DNA of 64,000 bases, taken from the NCBI GenBank assembly GCA_965223305.1, contig CBDCWT010000086.1:124001-188000 (forward strand), in the 5' to 3' direction. The first letter of the stretch is position 1; every line of letters starts with the position of its first letter. Origin of the DNA: CBDCWT01 sp965223305. GTDB taxonomy: Bacteria > Planctomycetota > Planctomycetia > Pirellulales > Pirellulaceae. Below, in pieces: positions 35,649 through 44,299 of this stretch. The translations under genes and the position numbers were made by a program. The notes under the pieces are model-generated. The model searched no databases. It saw only the letters and a list, made by a program, of their open reading frames with translations, and was not told the DNA's origin.

Positions 35649-36709
35649 AGGGCAACTCGGTGACGTCCGCCGTGCAGATAGTTCATCGTTTGTACGGTGA
35701 GCATCACGAGAGCATTGCGTTTCGTTTGCGATTCCGCGGACCGCAACCGCAATTTGATTTCTCGGCAGCGATCGATCATCTCGTTCAACACCTGATCGAT
35801 CGTATACTGATGCTCACCAGTCCATTCGCAAATCGCTTCTCGCAGGTCCCGGCGGCTGCGGCGGAGAAAGACCGCGGCGGAAAGGTTCTTCGAATGCTCT
35901 GGAGCATCCGAGAACAATTTTAGCAGATCGCGGTCGAAAAATGTGGGGTGCCCGATACCGTACCGCTCCTTTTTCACCTCATAGTGTTCGCGAAGCGTTT
36001 TGCGAATAGTCCGGGCGGGATCGACGTGTCCACGTGAAACGACTTTTGGTTTCTTGTTGGCGATCTCCTCCATCAACTCACTGACAAATTGCAGTTTCTT
36101 CAACGCCGGCCAGCCATCGTACTGTGACCGCCACGGGGATCGAGGCTTCAGCCAAACTGCGAAAGTCTCGGCAAAGTCCTCCGCCGGATGCGCTTGGGCA
36201 TACCACATATCGAGGTGTTGCACGTAGCTCTTGCTATAGGGTTTTGGAGCGTAGTGTTCCGGATAAGGTTGCGAGGACTTACCGAACACCTGCTGCCAAA
36301 CGCGGCGGCGATGGAGACGGTACGCGTTGTCAATCGCGTGTCCAGTCTCATGACGCAGGATGCGCAGGCAGCTGGCTCGGCTACCGCCTTCGACCTCCAG
36401 CATCTGTTTCCGCTCTAACCGTTCCAGCCGCGGATGGGCCAGGTAGAAGGGGATCGCGACACCGGGGATGCCGTCCGGCGTAAACCACTCATCTGAGAGC
36501 CAACAATGGGGACGAAAGCGGAGCCCGCGGCTCTCCAGCTCGCCAAACAGCTGGTCAATCCGCTGCTCGAGACGAGTCCCCTCGATCTTTACTCCCAGGT
36601 CGCAGATTCGCATGTCCAGCAGGTCATCGTCGGGCCAGTCAGCCCACTCGGGCTGCTGGCGACGCCGGCGAGACGCCTGGGTTTTCCGTTTGGTCTTCTT
36701 CTTCGCCAT
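35645..36709 (-). CDS. Putative zinc metallopeptidase
   Basis: A 354-residue protein with a lysine-rich N-terminus (MAKKKTKRKTQASRRRRQQP), no signal peptide, and a zinc motif HETGH inside LRHETGHAIDNAYRLHRR at about residue 117. A glutamate further on (AEDFAETFAVWLKP) is the likely third ligand. These features match the putative zinc-binding metallopeptidase family, cytoplasmic proteins with unknown substrates. It is translationally coupled to the ATP-grasp ligase downstream, so the two may act on the same peptide, one building and one trimming it. The basic tail suggests binding to nucleic acid or another acidic partner. Confidence 0.8.
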   Translation of the reverse strand: MAKKKTKRKTQASRRRRQQPEWADWPDDDLLDMRICDLGVKIEGTRLEQRIDQLFGELESRGLRFRPHCWLSDEWFTPDGIPGVAIPFYLAHPRLERLERKQMLEVEGGSRASCLRILRHETGHAIDNAYRLHRRRVWQQVFGKSSQPYPEHYAPKPYSKSYVQHLDMWYAQAHPAEDFAETFAVWLKPRSPWRSQYDGWPALKKLQFVSELMEEIANKKPKVVSRGHVDPARTIRKTLREHYEVKKERYGIGHPTFFDRDLLKLFSDAPEHSKNLSAAVFLRRSRRDLREAICEWTGEHQYTIDQVLNEMIDRCREIKLRLRSAESQTKRNALVMLTVQTMNYLHGGRHRVAL

Positions 36710-36941
36710 GAATCCTCTTCGCCGATCGAATCGTCAAATTCAATAAATCGGCGATTTTTGATGTTTTCGCCACATTTATTGCCTTCAGGGATCTTGATCC
36801 CACCGTCACCGGCGAACTCGCGGGGGGGTGGCAGGCGCGGCTCCGGCGGCTCGACAGGCCCGAATCGGCTACTTACACTTGAAGCACCCTACCCGGTCTA
36901 CCTTTCCCACCATTATTCTCCCTAACCGATTCAATTTCAAA

Positions 36942-38816
36942 GTGAACACAGACGTGATCGTTCCGTCGCGGCTGCGGGCGGCGTACGAGGAGGCGCGGAT
37001 GGACCTCTTGCGGGCGCGCCAGCCGGGGGGGCATTGGGTAGGTGAATTGGCGACGTCCGCGCTCTCCACTGCGACGGCCGTCAGCGCCCTGTCCCTGGTT
37101 GCCGGGCAGCGGGCGGGCGACTCGGATTTGGGATTGGATCCCCCAAGCGAGCGGGCTGCCGAGTTGCGACGGCTGGCGTTGGCAGGCATTCGCTGGCTCG
37201 CTAACCACCAGAACCCGGACGGTGGGTGGGGGGACACCGAACTCAGCCACTCGAATGTCGCCACGACGTTCTTGGCGGTTGCCGCGTTTCATTTGGCTGG
37301 GCGTGCGACGGATTACGAGGAGCTGCTGCTGCGAGCTGAATGTTACCTCGACGGTGAGGGCCGCGTCGCTGCGCTGCGCCGCCGCTACGGCCGCGACAAG
37401 ACATTCGCTGTCCCGATTTTGACCAATTGCGCATTGGCGGGTTTGGTCGAGTGGCGTGAGGTCTCTCCTTTGCCGTTTGAGCTCGCTTGCTTGCCGCAGG
37501 AGTGTTATCGGCTGCTGCGGTTACCGGTGGTGAGCTACGCGATTCCTGCCCTCGTAGCGATCGGCCAGGCTCGCTTCTATCATCGGCCGCCGAGCAATCC
37601 GCTCACGAGGTGGGTCCGTCGGGCGTTGATCCCGCGCAGCCTCCATGTGCTCGAGCGTATGCAGCCAGCCAGCGGAGGGTTTTTGGAAGCGGTTCCCTTG
37701 ACCAGCTTTGTCGTCATGAGCCTCGCCTCGCAGGGAGGTGCTCTCCATCCGGTGGCCAACAAGGGTGTCGACTTCTTGTTAGATTCCTCCCGTCCGGACG
37801 GCAGTTGGCCTATCGACACCAACCTGGCAACGTGGAACACGACCCTCGCGCTAAACGCTTTGGCGGGAGCCGGGGAGGAACCGGAGAGTTCGACTTGTTT
37901 GGACTGGTTGTTGGGTTGTCAACACCGCCAGCAGCATCCGTACACGGGCGCGCGGCCCGGGGGCTGGGGGTGGAGCGACTTGAGCGGAGCGGTCCCGGAC
38001 GCCGACGATACAGCAGGAGCACTGCTGGCGCTGGCCCACTGCAGGCGGGGAGCTTCTTGTTCCGCGGAGATCCGAGGGCGAATCGACGAGTCGGCTTGCG
38101 AGGGTGTCCGCTGGCTGCTGGAGCTTCAGAACGCAGACGGAGGCTGGCCGACTTTCTGCCGTGGTTGGGGTAAGCTGCCCTTTGACCGCAGCGGTGCGGA
38201 CCTGACGGCGCACGCGATGCGGGCGCTGGCTGCCTGGAAAGAGATTTTCCCTGGGATGGAAGACCGCATTGGCCGGGCAACAGCGCGCGGGTTGCAGTAC
38301 TTGCAAGCGGCCCAGCGGAGTGACGGGAGCTGGTGTCCGCTTTGGTTCGGCAACCAGGATCACCCAGCGGAAGAGAATCCTGTCTACGGCACAGCCCGCG
38401 TGCTGCAAGCTCTACGCGAACTGAATTTTTCCGATCTTCCGTCCACGAGGCGGGGTTTAGAGTGGCTCACGACGAACCAGAACCCTGACGGAGGCTGGGG
38501 CGGAGGGTCTCGGCAACGCGCAACGGGTGGGAGCACCGCGATCACAAGCACGGTTGAGGAAACCGCTTTGGCGGTGGAAGCATTAGCCGGGATCCCCCGC
38601 AGTCATCCTCAGCTGGCTGGCGGCATCCGCTGGTTGGTTGAAGCGGTCGAGCAGGGCAGGCACCTCCAACCGGCGCCCATCGGCTTCTACTTCGCAAAGC
38701 TTTGGTATTATGAAACTCTGTATCCAGTGATTTTCACCGTATCCGCCTTGGGTCAGGCGGTCTGTCACTCGCCCCAACCGGCGGCGCCCAGCCGATCGCC
38801 AATCCTGGCCAGCTGA
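36942..38816 (+). CDS. Class II terpene cyclase of the squalene-hopene cyclase family
   Basis: About 624 residues, the usual length for squalene-hopene cyclases. The protonating DxDD motif is present as D353-A-D-D356 in AVPDADDTAGAL. At least five QW-type repeats are visible (NPDGGWGDTE, DGSWPIDTN, NADGGWPTFCRGW, SDGSWCPLWFGNQ, NPDGGWGGG), which brace the double alpha-barrel. Such enzymes protonate a linear isoprenoid and fold it into rings at the membrane face. The next genes encode a polyprenyl diphosphate synthase, a chorismate-lyase-like protein and an FAD oxidoreductase, so the substrate may be a longer or aromatic-linked isoprenoid rather than squalene. Start is GTG 36942; GTG 36954 is also possible. 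Confidence 0.85.
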   Translation: MNTDVIVPSRLRAAYEEARMDLLRARQPGGHWVGELATSALSTATAVSALSLVAGQRAGDSDLGLDPPSERAAELRRLALAGIRWLANHQNPDGGWGDTELSHSNVATTFLAVAAFHLAGRATDYEELLLRAECYLDGEGRVAALRRRYGRDKTFAVPILTNCALAGLVEWREVSPLPFELACLPQECYRLLRLPVVSYAIPALVAIGQARFYHRPPSNPLTRWVRRALIPRSLHVLERMQPASGGFLEAVPLTSFVVMSLASQGGALHPVANKGVDFLLDSSRPDGSWPIDTNLATWNTTLALNALAGAGEEPESSTCLDWLLGCQHRQQHPYTGARPGGWGWSDLSGAVPDADDTAGALLALAHCRRGASCSAEIRGRIDESACEGVRWLLELQNADGGWPTFCRGWGKLPFDRSGADLTAHAMRALAAWKEIFPGMEDRIGRATARGLQYLQAAQRSDGSWCPLWFGNQDHPAEENPVYGTARVLQALRELNFSDLPSTRRGLEWLTTNQNPDGGWGGGSRQRATGGSTAITSTVEETALAVEALAGIPRSHPQLAGGIRWLVEAVEQGRHLQPAPIGFYFAKLWYYETLYPVIFTVSALGQAVCHSPQPAAPSRSPILAS

Positions 38817-38830
38817 AAGGCCTGGGCGAG

Positions 38831-39940
38831 TTGCCGAACCGTTGGCCGCGAGGCGGAATCGAATCGCATGAGGACATCACCTTGGCAATAGCATCACTGT
38901 CACAATCGATGGACGAGGCTCGGGAGTCGCAACAGACCACCAAGCGCCGCTCCCGTCGTCGCAGCACGGCGCACCTGAAGCTCGTTCCTGAGACCAAGTT
39001 GCTGCGGGAGCAGATGCGGGACAAGTGCGCGGAGACTGCTGCAGGGCTCGACAAAAGCCTGCCGCTGACGAAGGAGGAGATGGAGCGAGTTGCCCGGCGG
39101 CTCCTGCAGGAAATGGAGCTGGCCGAGGGGTACCTAGGGTGGACGATGGTGGTTCTCGCGTCGTGTTTTTGGCGTGACCAAGTTGCCGCCGTACCACCTG
39201 CGCGACGTTTGTTCTTGCTGCCCCATTGTCTCAAGCACGCCGAGGGATGCCCGGCGGACTACGACGAGTTCGGATTGGAGTGCAAGCAGTGTGGTGCTTG
39301 CAGCATCGCCGACTTTCGCACGCATGCCGAGGAGATGGGCTACAAGGTGCTGGTAGCGGAAGGCTCGCCAATCGTGCTCAAGATCATCGTGAGCGGCCAC
39401 GTGGACGCGATTGTCGGCGTCGCCTGTCTGAATGTGCTCGAGAAAGCGATCGACAAGATCTTGCTGGCTGGCATCCCGTGTATGGCCGTTCCGCTGCTGT
39501 CGAGCGATTGCCGCAATACTTCGGTCGACGAAGACTGGGTCGACTCCATGATCCGTCTACAGGAGCAGCAGCCGGCGCAACAAACCAGGACATACGTGCA
39601 CCTGATGCGGGCTGCGTCGCAGATGTTCCAGACACAGCAACTGGAGCGACTTGTTCCTCGTGTCCGTGGCGGGGAGCGGCTAGCGGAGGCGAATGGACGG
39701 GGGCGCCGCCGCGCTGGATCCGATCGCCGCGACGGAGGCCATCGCCTACGACTTCTTATCAAAAGGCGGCAAGTACTCGCGGCCATTCATCACTTTGGCT
39801 GCCTACGACGCGCTGACCGGCAGCCAGGCGACGCTGGGCGACGGAGCGGATCATGCCAGCCGATTTTCCGACGCGGTGCGACGCACGGCACTCTCGATCG
39901 AGACGTTCCACAAGGCCTCGCTGGTGCACGACGATATTGA
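38831..39940 (+). CDS. DUF116 protein, probably the N-terminal half of a DUF116-polyprenyl synthase fusion
   Basis: The recognisable part (about 100-260) is DUF116: LLPHCLKHAEGCPADYDEFG, then CKQCGACSIADFR, GSPIVLKIIVSGHVDAIVGV and SDCRNTSVDEDWVD. Its clustered cysteines suggest a metal site. After VPRVRGGERLAEANG (near 39698) the frame continues for 80 residues that overlap the polyprenyl synthase in another frame and look non-coding. Removing one G from the run at 39699-39703 joins the two into one protein of about 642 residues that reads smoothly across the join. So the true gene is likely 38831-40760, broken by a one-base insertion or sequencing error. Start is TTG 38831 or ATG 38909. Confidence 0.75.
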   Translation: MPNRWPRGGIESHEDITLAIASLSQSMDEARESQQTTKRRSRRRSTAHLKLVPETKLLREQMRDKCAETAAGLDKSLPLTKEEMERVARRLLQEMELAEGYLGWTMVVLASCFWRDQVAAVPPARRLFLLPHCLKHAEGCPADYDEFGLECKQCGACSIADFRTHAEEMGYKVLVAEGSPIVLKIIVSGHVDAIVGVACLNVLEKAIDKILLAGIPCMAVPLLSSDCRNTSVDEDWVDSMIRLQEQQPAQQTRTYVHLMRAASQMFQTQQLERLVPRVRGGERLAEANGRGRRRAGSDRRDGGHRLRLLIKRRQVLAAIHHFGCLRRADRQPGDAGRRSGSCQPIFRRGATHGTLDRDVPQGLAGARRY

Positions 39941-40760
39941 GGACGACGACGCCTACCGGTACGGTGACGAGACACTTCACCGCCGTTTTGGAGTTCCCAC
40001 GGCGATCAATGTCGGAGACTACCTGATCGGAATGGGGTACCGTTTGGTGAGTCGCGAGGGTGGGGCGTTAGGATCGGCCGTGGTGGCCGACATTCTCGAC
40101 AACCTGGCGGACGCCCACACTAAGCTCTCCGAGGGTCAAGGTGCGGAGTTGATGTGGCGTGATGCCCAAGACAAGCAGCTCAAGCCGATCGATGCATTGA
40201 AGATCTATGCGCTCAAGACAGCGCCCGCTTTCGAAGCGGCGCTCTATGCCGGCATTCGGCTCGCGGGCTCTGCCGAGAGTTACGTGAAGGCGGTCAAGCA
40301 GTTCGCTCGAAACTTGGGAGTTGCCTTTCAGATCCTGAACGACCTACAGGATTGGGAGGGGGACCGTCACAACAAGCTGGCGGCCGGAGGAGACGTGACC
40401 GGCGGCCGCCCAACGGTTTTATGGGCTTTGGCACTCGAAGCATTGCCGGCCGCCGAGCGCCAAGAGCTGCTCGATTTGGGCGGTTCGCAGAGGGGCGAAG
40501 AATATCGTTTGCAGCGGGTCTATCAGCTGTATCAGCAGGCGGATGTGTTCGACAAGGCGCATCGCTTGGTCGACAAGCATCAGGAGCGGGCCGAAGCGAT
40601 TGCGGACGAGATAGCACCTGACGAACTGAGGAGGTTATTCTACTTCCTGATCGACACGGTGCTGGAGAGATCGGCGTCCGAGCAAACCCCCGCTGTGATG
40701 GCGCCACCCTTGACGGAACTATCGCTCGGCGGGTCGTCAGGTCGAGCTCCTGCCCAATGA
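39693..40760 (+). CDS. All-trans polyprenyl diphosphate synthase
   Basis: A 355-residue class I prenyl synthase. The first aspartate motif is in ASLVHDDIEDDDAYRYGDET, and the second is in FQILNDLQDWEGDR (NDxxD). It condenses isopentenyl diphosphate units into a linear chain. The residue five before the first motif is alanine, not a bulky aromatic as in farnesyl synthases, which hints at a C20 or longer product. The annotated start lacks the normal N-terminal helix; that helix is supplied by the frame upstream, which supports a DUF116 fusion. It lies between the cyclase and the chorismate-lyase-like gene, whose start overlaps its stop by 4 bp. Confidence 0.88.
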   Translation: MDGGAAALDPIAATEAIAYDFLSKGGKYSRPFITLAAYDALTGSQATLGDGADHASRFSDAVRRTALSIETFHKASLVHDDIEDDDAYRYGDETLHRRFGVPTAINVGDYLIGMGYRLVSREGGALGSAVVADILDNLADAHTKLSEGQGAELMWRDAQDKQLKPIDALKIYALKTAPAFEAALYAGIRLAGSAESYVKAVKQFARNLGVAFQILNDLQDWEGDRHNKLAAGGDVTGGRPTVLWALALEALPAAERQELLDLGGSQRGEEYRLQRVYQLYQQADVFDKAHRLVDKHQERAEAIADEIAPDELRRLFYFLIDTVLERSASEQTPAVMAPPLTELSLGGSSGRAPAQ

Positions 40761-41302
40761 CTATCACACCGTCTCGCCGCGCGACACCCGAGCTAAAAGC
40801 ACTCGCGAACCTCTTCTATTTGTCACTCGACGAGCTAGCCGAGTTCCAGGAGGTCGCACCCGACGAGGTTCCCGAGACTCCTCGTCGCCTGTTGTGGCAT
40901 GACCAGCACATGACGGTCACGGTGGAAGAGTGCTATCAAGGGCCAGTCGACGTGCGGGTGCTGAACACGCACGTTACCAGCACGCACTATTCGAGGCGCA
41001 TCGCGCTCACCAGCGGTCCAGACCAAAGCGTTGTACTATTTGGGATTGTACGGCTGAGTCTTAATTCTCTGACGTCCGATGTGCGACTCGAAATCGAAGC
41101 TCAGCAGACGCCGTTGGGCCGGATTCTGATCCAGCACAATGTGCTCCGGCACGTCCGTCTGCTCTCGCTGTGGAAGGTGATCCCGGCGAAAGACCTCCAG
41201 CAGCTATTTGGCATGGTTGCACCGGAGGTGTGCTACGGACGCACCGCCCTGATCTACTGTAACGGCTTGCCCGCCGTCGAGCTGTTGGAGGTTGTCAGGT
41301 AG
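40757..41302 (+). CDS. Chorismate lyase-like (UbiC-like) protein
   Basis: A 181-residue protein. Though diverged, it shows the three UbiC landmarks in order: an arginine in THYSRRIALTS (product binding), the TPLGRILIQHNVLRH stretch (UbiC has TPLGRYL), and YGRTALIYCNGLPAVELLEV near the end with the catalytic-type glutamate. UbiC turns chorismate into 4-hydroxybenzoate and pyruvate. The gene overlaps the polyprenyl synthase stop by 4 bp (ATGA), so the two are translated together. If active, it would supply the aromatic ring for a prenylated product. It could instead be a non-catalytic relative used for binding. Confidence 0.7.
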   Translation: MTITPSRRATPELKALANLFYLSLDELAEFQEVAPDEVPETPRRLLWHDQHMTVTVEECYQGPVDVRVLNTHVTSTHYSRRIALTSGPDQSVVLFGIVRLSLNSLTSDVRLEIEAQQTPLGRILIQHNVLRHVRLLSLWKVIPAKDLQQLFGMVAPEVCYGRTALIYCNGLPAVELLEVVR

Positions 41303-41373
41303 CTAGAATACTCTGTGGGCAGTCCACAGACGCTGGGCTTGGTGAGTCGGACGTACAGATCGAAGCAAATCGC

Positions 41374-42606
41374 ATGAACAGCGAATACGACTGCGTGATC
41401 ATTGGCGGTGGACCGGCGGGCAGCACGGTGGCGGCGCTTGTCGCCGCCGCAGGACGCTCTGTGCTGTTGCTGGAACGCGAGCAGTTTCCACGTTTTCACG
41501 TGGGTGAATCGTTGATGCCGGAGACCTACTGGATCTTCGAGCGGCTCGGTGTCCTGGACAAGATGAAGCAAAGCGACTTTGTCGAGAAGGTCAGCGTCCA
41601 GTTCGTCAGCCATACGGGCGCCGAATCTCAACCTTTTTATTTTGTCGAGCACGATCCGCGAGACTGTTCTCGAACTTGGCAAGTTGAGCGTGCGCGTTTC
41701 GACGAGATGCTCTTCGACAACGCGGCTGAAAAGGGGGCGACTTGTGTCGACCGGGCGCGCGTGCAAGAGGTCTTGTTTGACGGCGAGCGGGCCCGCGGAG
41801 TGCGGGTTCAGGTGGTAGGTCAGGCTGCTCGGGATGTCTCGGCGCGGGTCGTTGTGGATGCGTCCGGCCAGCAGGCTCTGCTGGCGAATCGACTGGGACT
41901 GAAGGTCGACAACCCGGATTTGAAGAAGGCTGCCATTTGGAGCTACTACAAGGGCGCTCACCGTGAGGCGGGGGACCACGGTGGTGCGACTGTGATCTTG
42001 CACACCCAGTCCAAGCGCGCCTGGTTTTGGTATATCCCGCTGTCCCAGGATACCACCAGTGTGGGAGTCGTCGCGGATCGAGACTACCTGCTGAAGGGGC
42101 GGGGGAGCCCCGGCGACGTCTTCGCTGCAGAGTTGGCCAGTTGCCCTGCGCTGGTCGAGCGGCTGAGCGATGCCGAATTGGTCGGCGAGTTCCGTACATT
42201 GAGAGAGTTTTCGTATTCAACCACTGCATCTGCCGGTGACGGCTGGGTGCTTGTCGGAGACGCTTGGGGATTTATCGATCCCATCTACTCATCGGGTGTT
42301 TACTTCGCGCTCAAATCCGGCGAGCTTGCTGCGGACGCCATCGTCGCCGGGCTCCAGCGAAACGACACGTCCGCCGCGCAGCTCGGGAGTTGGTCGATCG
42401 ACTTCGGGCGTGGTACGCATTGGATCCGCAAGTTAGTTGCGGCGTATTATACGAATGAGTTCAGCTTCGGCCGTTTCATGCGCGATCATCCCCAGCATCG
42501 AGGGAACCTCACCGACCTCCTGATCGGCCGCATTTTCTACGAAGGGGCCGGCCGTATTTTTGACGACATGGAGCCGGCAATCGAGTCGCTCCAGCGGGGC
42601 GGGTAG
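41374..42606 (+). CDS. FAD-dependent oxidoreductase, halogenase/geranylgeranyl-reductase-like
   Basis: A 410-residue flavoprotein. The FAD-binding GGGPAG lies at residues 11-16 in VIIGGGPAGSTVAAL, with FHVGESLMPETYW and the second FAD motif GWVLVGDAWGFIDPIYSSGV. At 217-222 is WFWYIP, matching the WxWxIP motif of flavin-dependent halogenases, and a lysine in VEKVSVQF sits where the halogenase lysine is expected. The same fold also covers geranylgeranyl reductases and hydroxylases, so halogenation is only one possibility. It closes the cyclase cluster and probably oxidises, reduces or halogenates the ring product. No flavin reductase gene is nearby. Confidence 0.82.
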   Translation: MNSEYDCVIIGGGPAGSTVAALVAAAGRSVLLLEREQFPRFHVGESLMPETYWIFERLGVLDKMKQSDFVEKVSVQFVSHTGAESQPFYFVEHDPRDCSRTWQVERARFDEMLFDNAAEKGATCVDRARVQEVLFDGERARGVRVQVVGQAARDVSARVVVDASGQQALLANRLGLKVDNPDLKKAAIWSYYKGAHREAGDHGGATVILHTQSKRAWFWYIPLSQDTTSVGVVADRDYLLKGRGSPGDVFAAELASCPALVERLSDAELVGEFRTLREFSYSTTASAGDGWVLVGDAWGFIDPIYSSGVYFALKSGELAADAIVAGLQRNDTSAAQLGSWSIDFGRGTHWIRKLVAAYYTNEFSFGRFMRDHPQHRGNLTDLLIGRIFYEGAGRIFDDMEPAIESLQRGG

Positions 42607-42691
42607 TTCTGATCCGCGAGCAACTCTGAGTGCCCCCGCGTATTGCAACGAGCGTGTTGACCGGTGCGATCAACCTCCGTAAGATTCGGGC

Positions 42692-42898
42692 ATGACGATC
42701 GAACAGTTGCGTAAGCTGCATCAGGCGCGTCCTTTCCGGCCGTTCGTGTTGCATTTGGCTGACGGACGCGAGCTTCCCGTACCGCACAACGAGTATCTCT
42801 CGCACTCTCCTTCCGGGCGGACGGTTATCGTGCACACAGCTGACAATGACTACAGCGTTGTGGACCTGTTGCTGGTGACCCGTATTCAGGTGCGGTAG
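42692..42898 (+). CDS. Small conserved protein of unknown function
   Basis: A 68-residue protein, MTIEQLRKLHQARPFRPFVL then HLADGRELPVPHNEYLSHSP and a hydrophobic tail YSVVDLLLVTRIQVR. I recall proteins of this shape in other planctomycetes but cannot assign a function. It has no membrane segment or motif. It follows the FAD oxidoreductase by 85 bp, and no ribosome site is obvious. Confidence 0.6.
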   Translation: MTIEQLRKLHQARPFRPFVLHLADGRELPVPHNEYLSHSPSGRTVIVHTADNDYSVVDLLLVTRIQVR

Positions 42899-43123
42899 CC
42901 GTTTGACTGGTCAAAGTAGTGGGCTCGCACCCGGCAGCGGCCGAATTGGCGCGGCTGCGGTTCCCTGGTTGGCATGCGACGGTATGATGTTTGTTTGGGC
43001 CTTGCTGCTCCAGCCAGGCGCTGGCCGGTGGAACAGTTGCATGGTACGATTTTCTCTCTTGTAGCATAGAGGTTGTTCGGCCTTCCGCTGGCGAATGACC
43101 GCACCGAACCGAGGTTTGATTCG

Positions 43124-44236
43124 ATGTCTAAGTTTGGCTTGCCTTTGATCTTCGCAGTGCTGTTGTTGACCGTCGCCGCCGGCAGCGGTTGCAAACCGAA
43201 AGACAGTAGCGGGACTAGCGGGACTAGCGGAGGAAATGCCGTCGTTGCAGGCAAGCGTCAGTTCTTGAGCATGGGCACGGCTCCCGTTGGCGGCGCGTTC
43301 CCGGTCGTCGGCGGTGCCATCGCCGAAGTGCTTAATGCCCATCAGGGCACCGTCGATTGGAAGGTCAATACCAAGGGGACGAAGGGCTCGCAGGAGAATA
43401 TTCGGCGGCTTTCGAGCGGCGATTTGCAGTTCGCACTTTCCAATGCCGCGATCACCTACTTTGCGGTTCGTGGAGAGGCAGGCTGGGAAAAAGCTTACGA
43501 GATGCGAGCCATTGCGACGCTGGCGCCGAATATCGCGATGTTCATCACTCGGTCGGACTCGGGCATCCAGAGCATTGCTGACCTAAAGGACAAACGAGTC
43601 ATCGTTGGGCCGGCGGGTGCTGGATTTGAGATGTTCGTGAGGCCCATTGTCGAAGAGCACGGTGTCAGTTGGGGGTCGCTCAACGTTGTTCACGCGACGC
43701 AGAGTGGCGCCGTTGACATGTTGGGCGACGGTTTGGCCGACGCGGCGTTTCTAGGTGGTGCCGTACCCACTGGCTCGATCACGCAGGCGACCAGCACTTT
43801 CGATGTGAGCTTTGTACCGTTCGACGAATCGGCGCGCCGCAGCCTCACTGAAAAGTACCCTTTCTTTCATGAGGCGGTTGTCCCGGCCGGCACGTACAAG
43901 GGGCTCGACGCTGCCTTCGATTGCCTGAACGTCGGTTCGATGCACTTGATTACATCCGCCGAGCAGGACGAGGCGCTGATTTACGAGGTGACCAAGACGA
44001 TTTGGGAAAACCGAGCGGAGATTGCTGCCAAGCACCCGGCTGGGAAGGCGATCAACGAAAAGAACGCCGCCCGCCAGACGGGCACTCAATACCACGAGGG
44101 TGCGATGCGTTTCTACAAGGAAGTTGGCATCTGGCCCGCAGCCGCCGACGGTGAAGGGCCGCCAAGCGAAGAGCCGGCCGCAGCAGCAGCGAAGGCGACC
44201 CCACCGGTTGGAGCAAAGGCCGTCGAGCCGGCGTAG
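43124..44236 (+). CDS. TAXI-family TRAP transporter solute-binding lipoprotein
   Basis: A 370-residue lipoprotein. The signal peptide ends in a lipobox-like TVAAGSGC (cysteine near residue 23), followed by a serine/glycine linker and a periplasmic binding fold. TAXI hallmarks are LSMGTAPVGGAFPVVGGAIA, RRLSSGDLQFALSNAAITYF and DKRVIVGPAGAGFEMFVRPI. TAXI proteins catch small organic acids or amino acids and pass them to a membrane permease driven by sodium or protons. The fused permease gene lies 63 bp downstream. The start at 43124 has a GAGG ribosome site and a proper signal. Confidence 0.9.
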   Translation: MSKFGLPLIFAVLLLTVAAGSGCKPKDSSGTSGTSGGNAVVAGKRQFLSMGTAPVGGAFPVVGGAIAEVLNAHQGTVDWKVNTKGTKGSQENIRRLSSGDLQFALSNAAITYFAVRGEAGWEKAYEMRAIATLAPNIAMFITRSDSGIQSIADLKDKRVIVGPAGAGFEMFVRPIVEEHGVSWGSLNVVHATQSGAVDMLGDGLADAAFLGGAVPTGSITQATSTFDVSFVPFDESARRSLTEKYPFFHEAVVPAGTYKGLDAAFDCLNVGSMHLITSAEQDEALIYEVTKTIWENRAEIAAKHPAGKAINEKNAARQTGTQYHEGAMRFYKEVGIWPAAADGEGPPSEEPAAAAAKATPPVGAKAVEPA

Positions 44237-44299
44237 AGCGCTTTCCTGTTGGCGTGCTTCGATCGCTCGTTGGTTGGCAATTGTCGGGGAACTTACTTG

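Noticed and set aside
36124..36483. Plus-strand open frame over the metallopeptidase
   Set aside because: It is antisense to a well-supported gene with HETGH and has no family features.
39704..39940. C-terminal 80 residues of the DUF116 frame
   Set aside because: They are very rich in arginine and glycine and lie over the well-conserved polyprenyl synthase frame, so they are a shadow.
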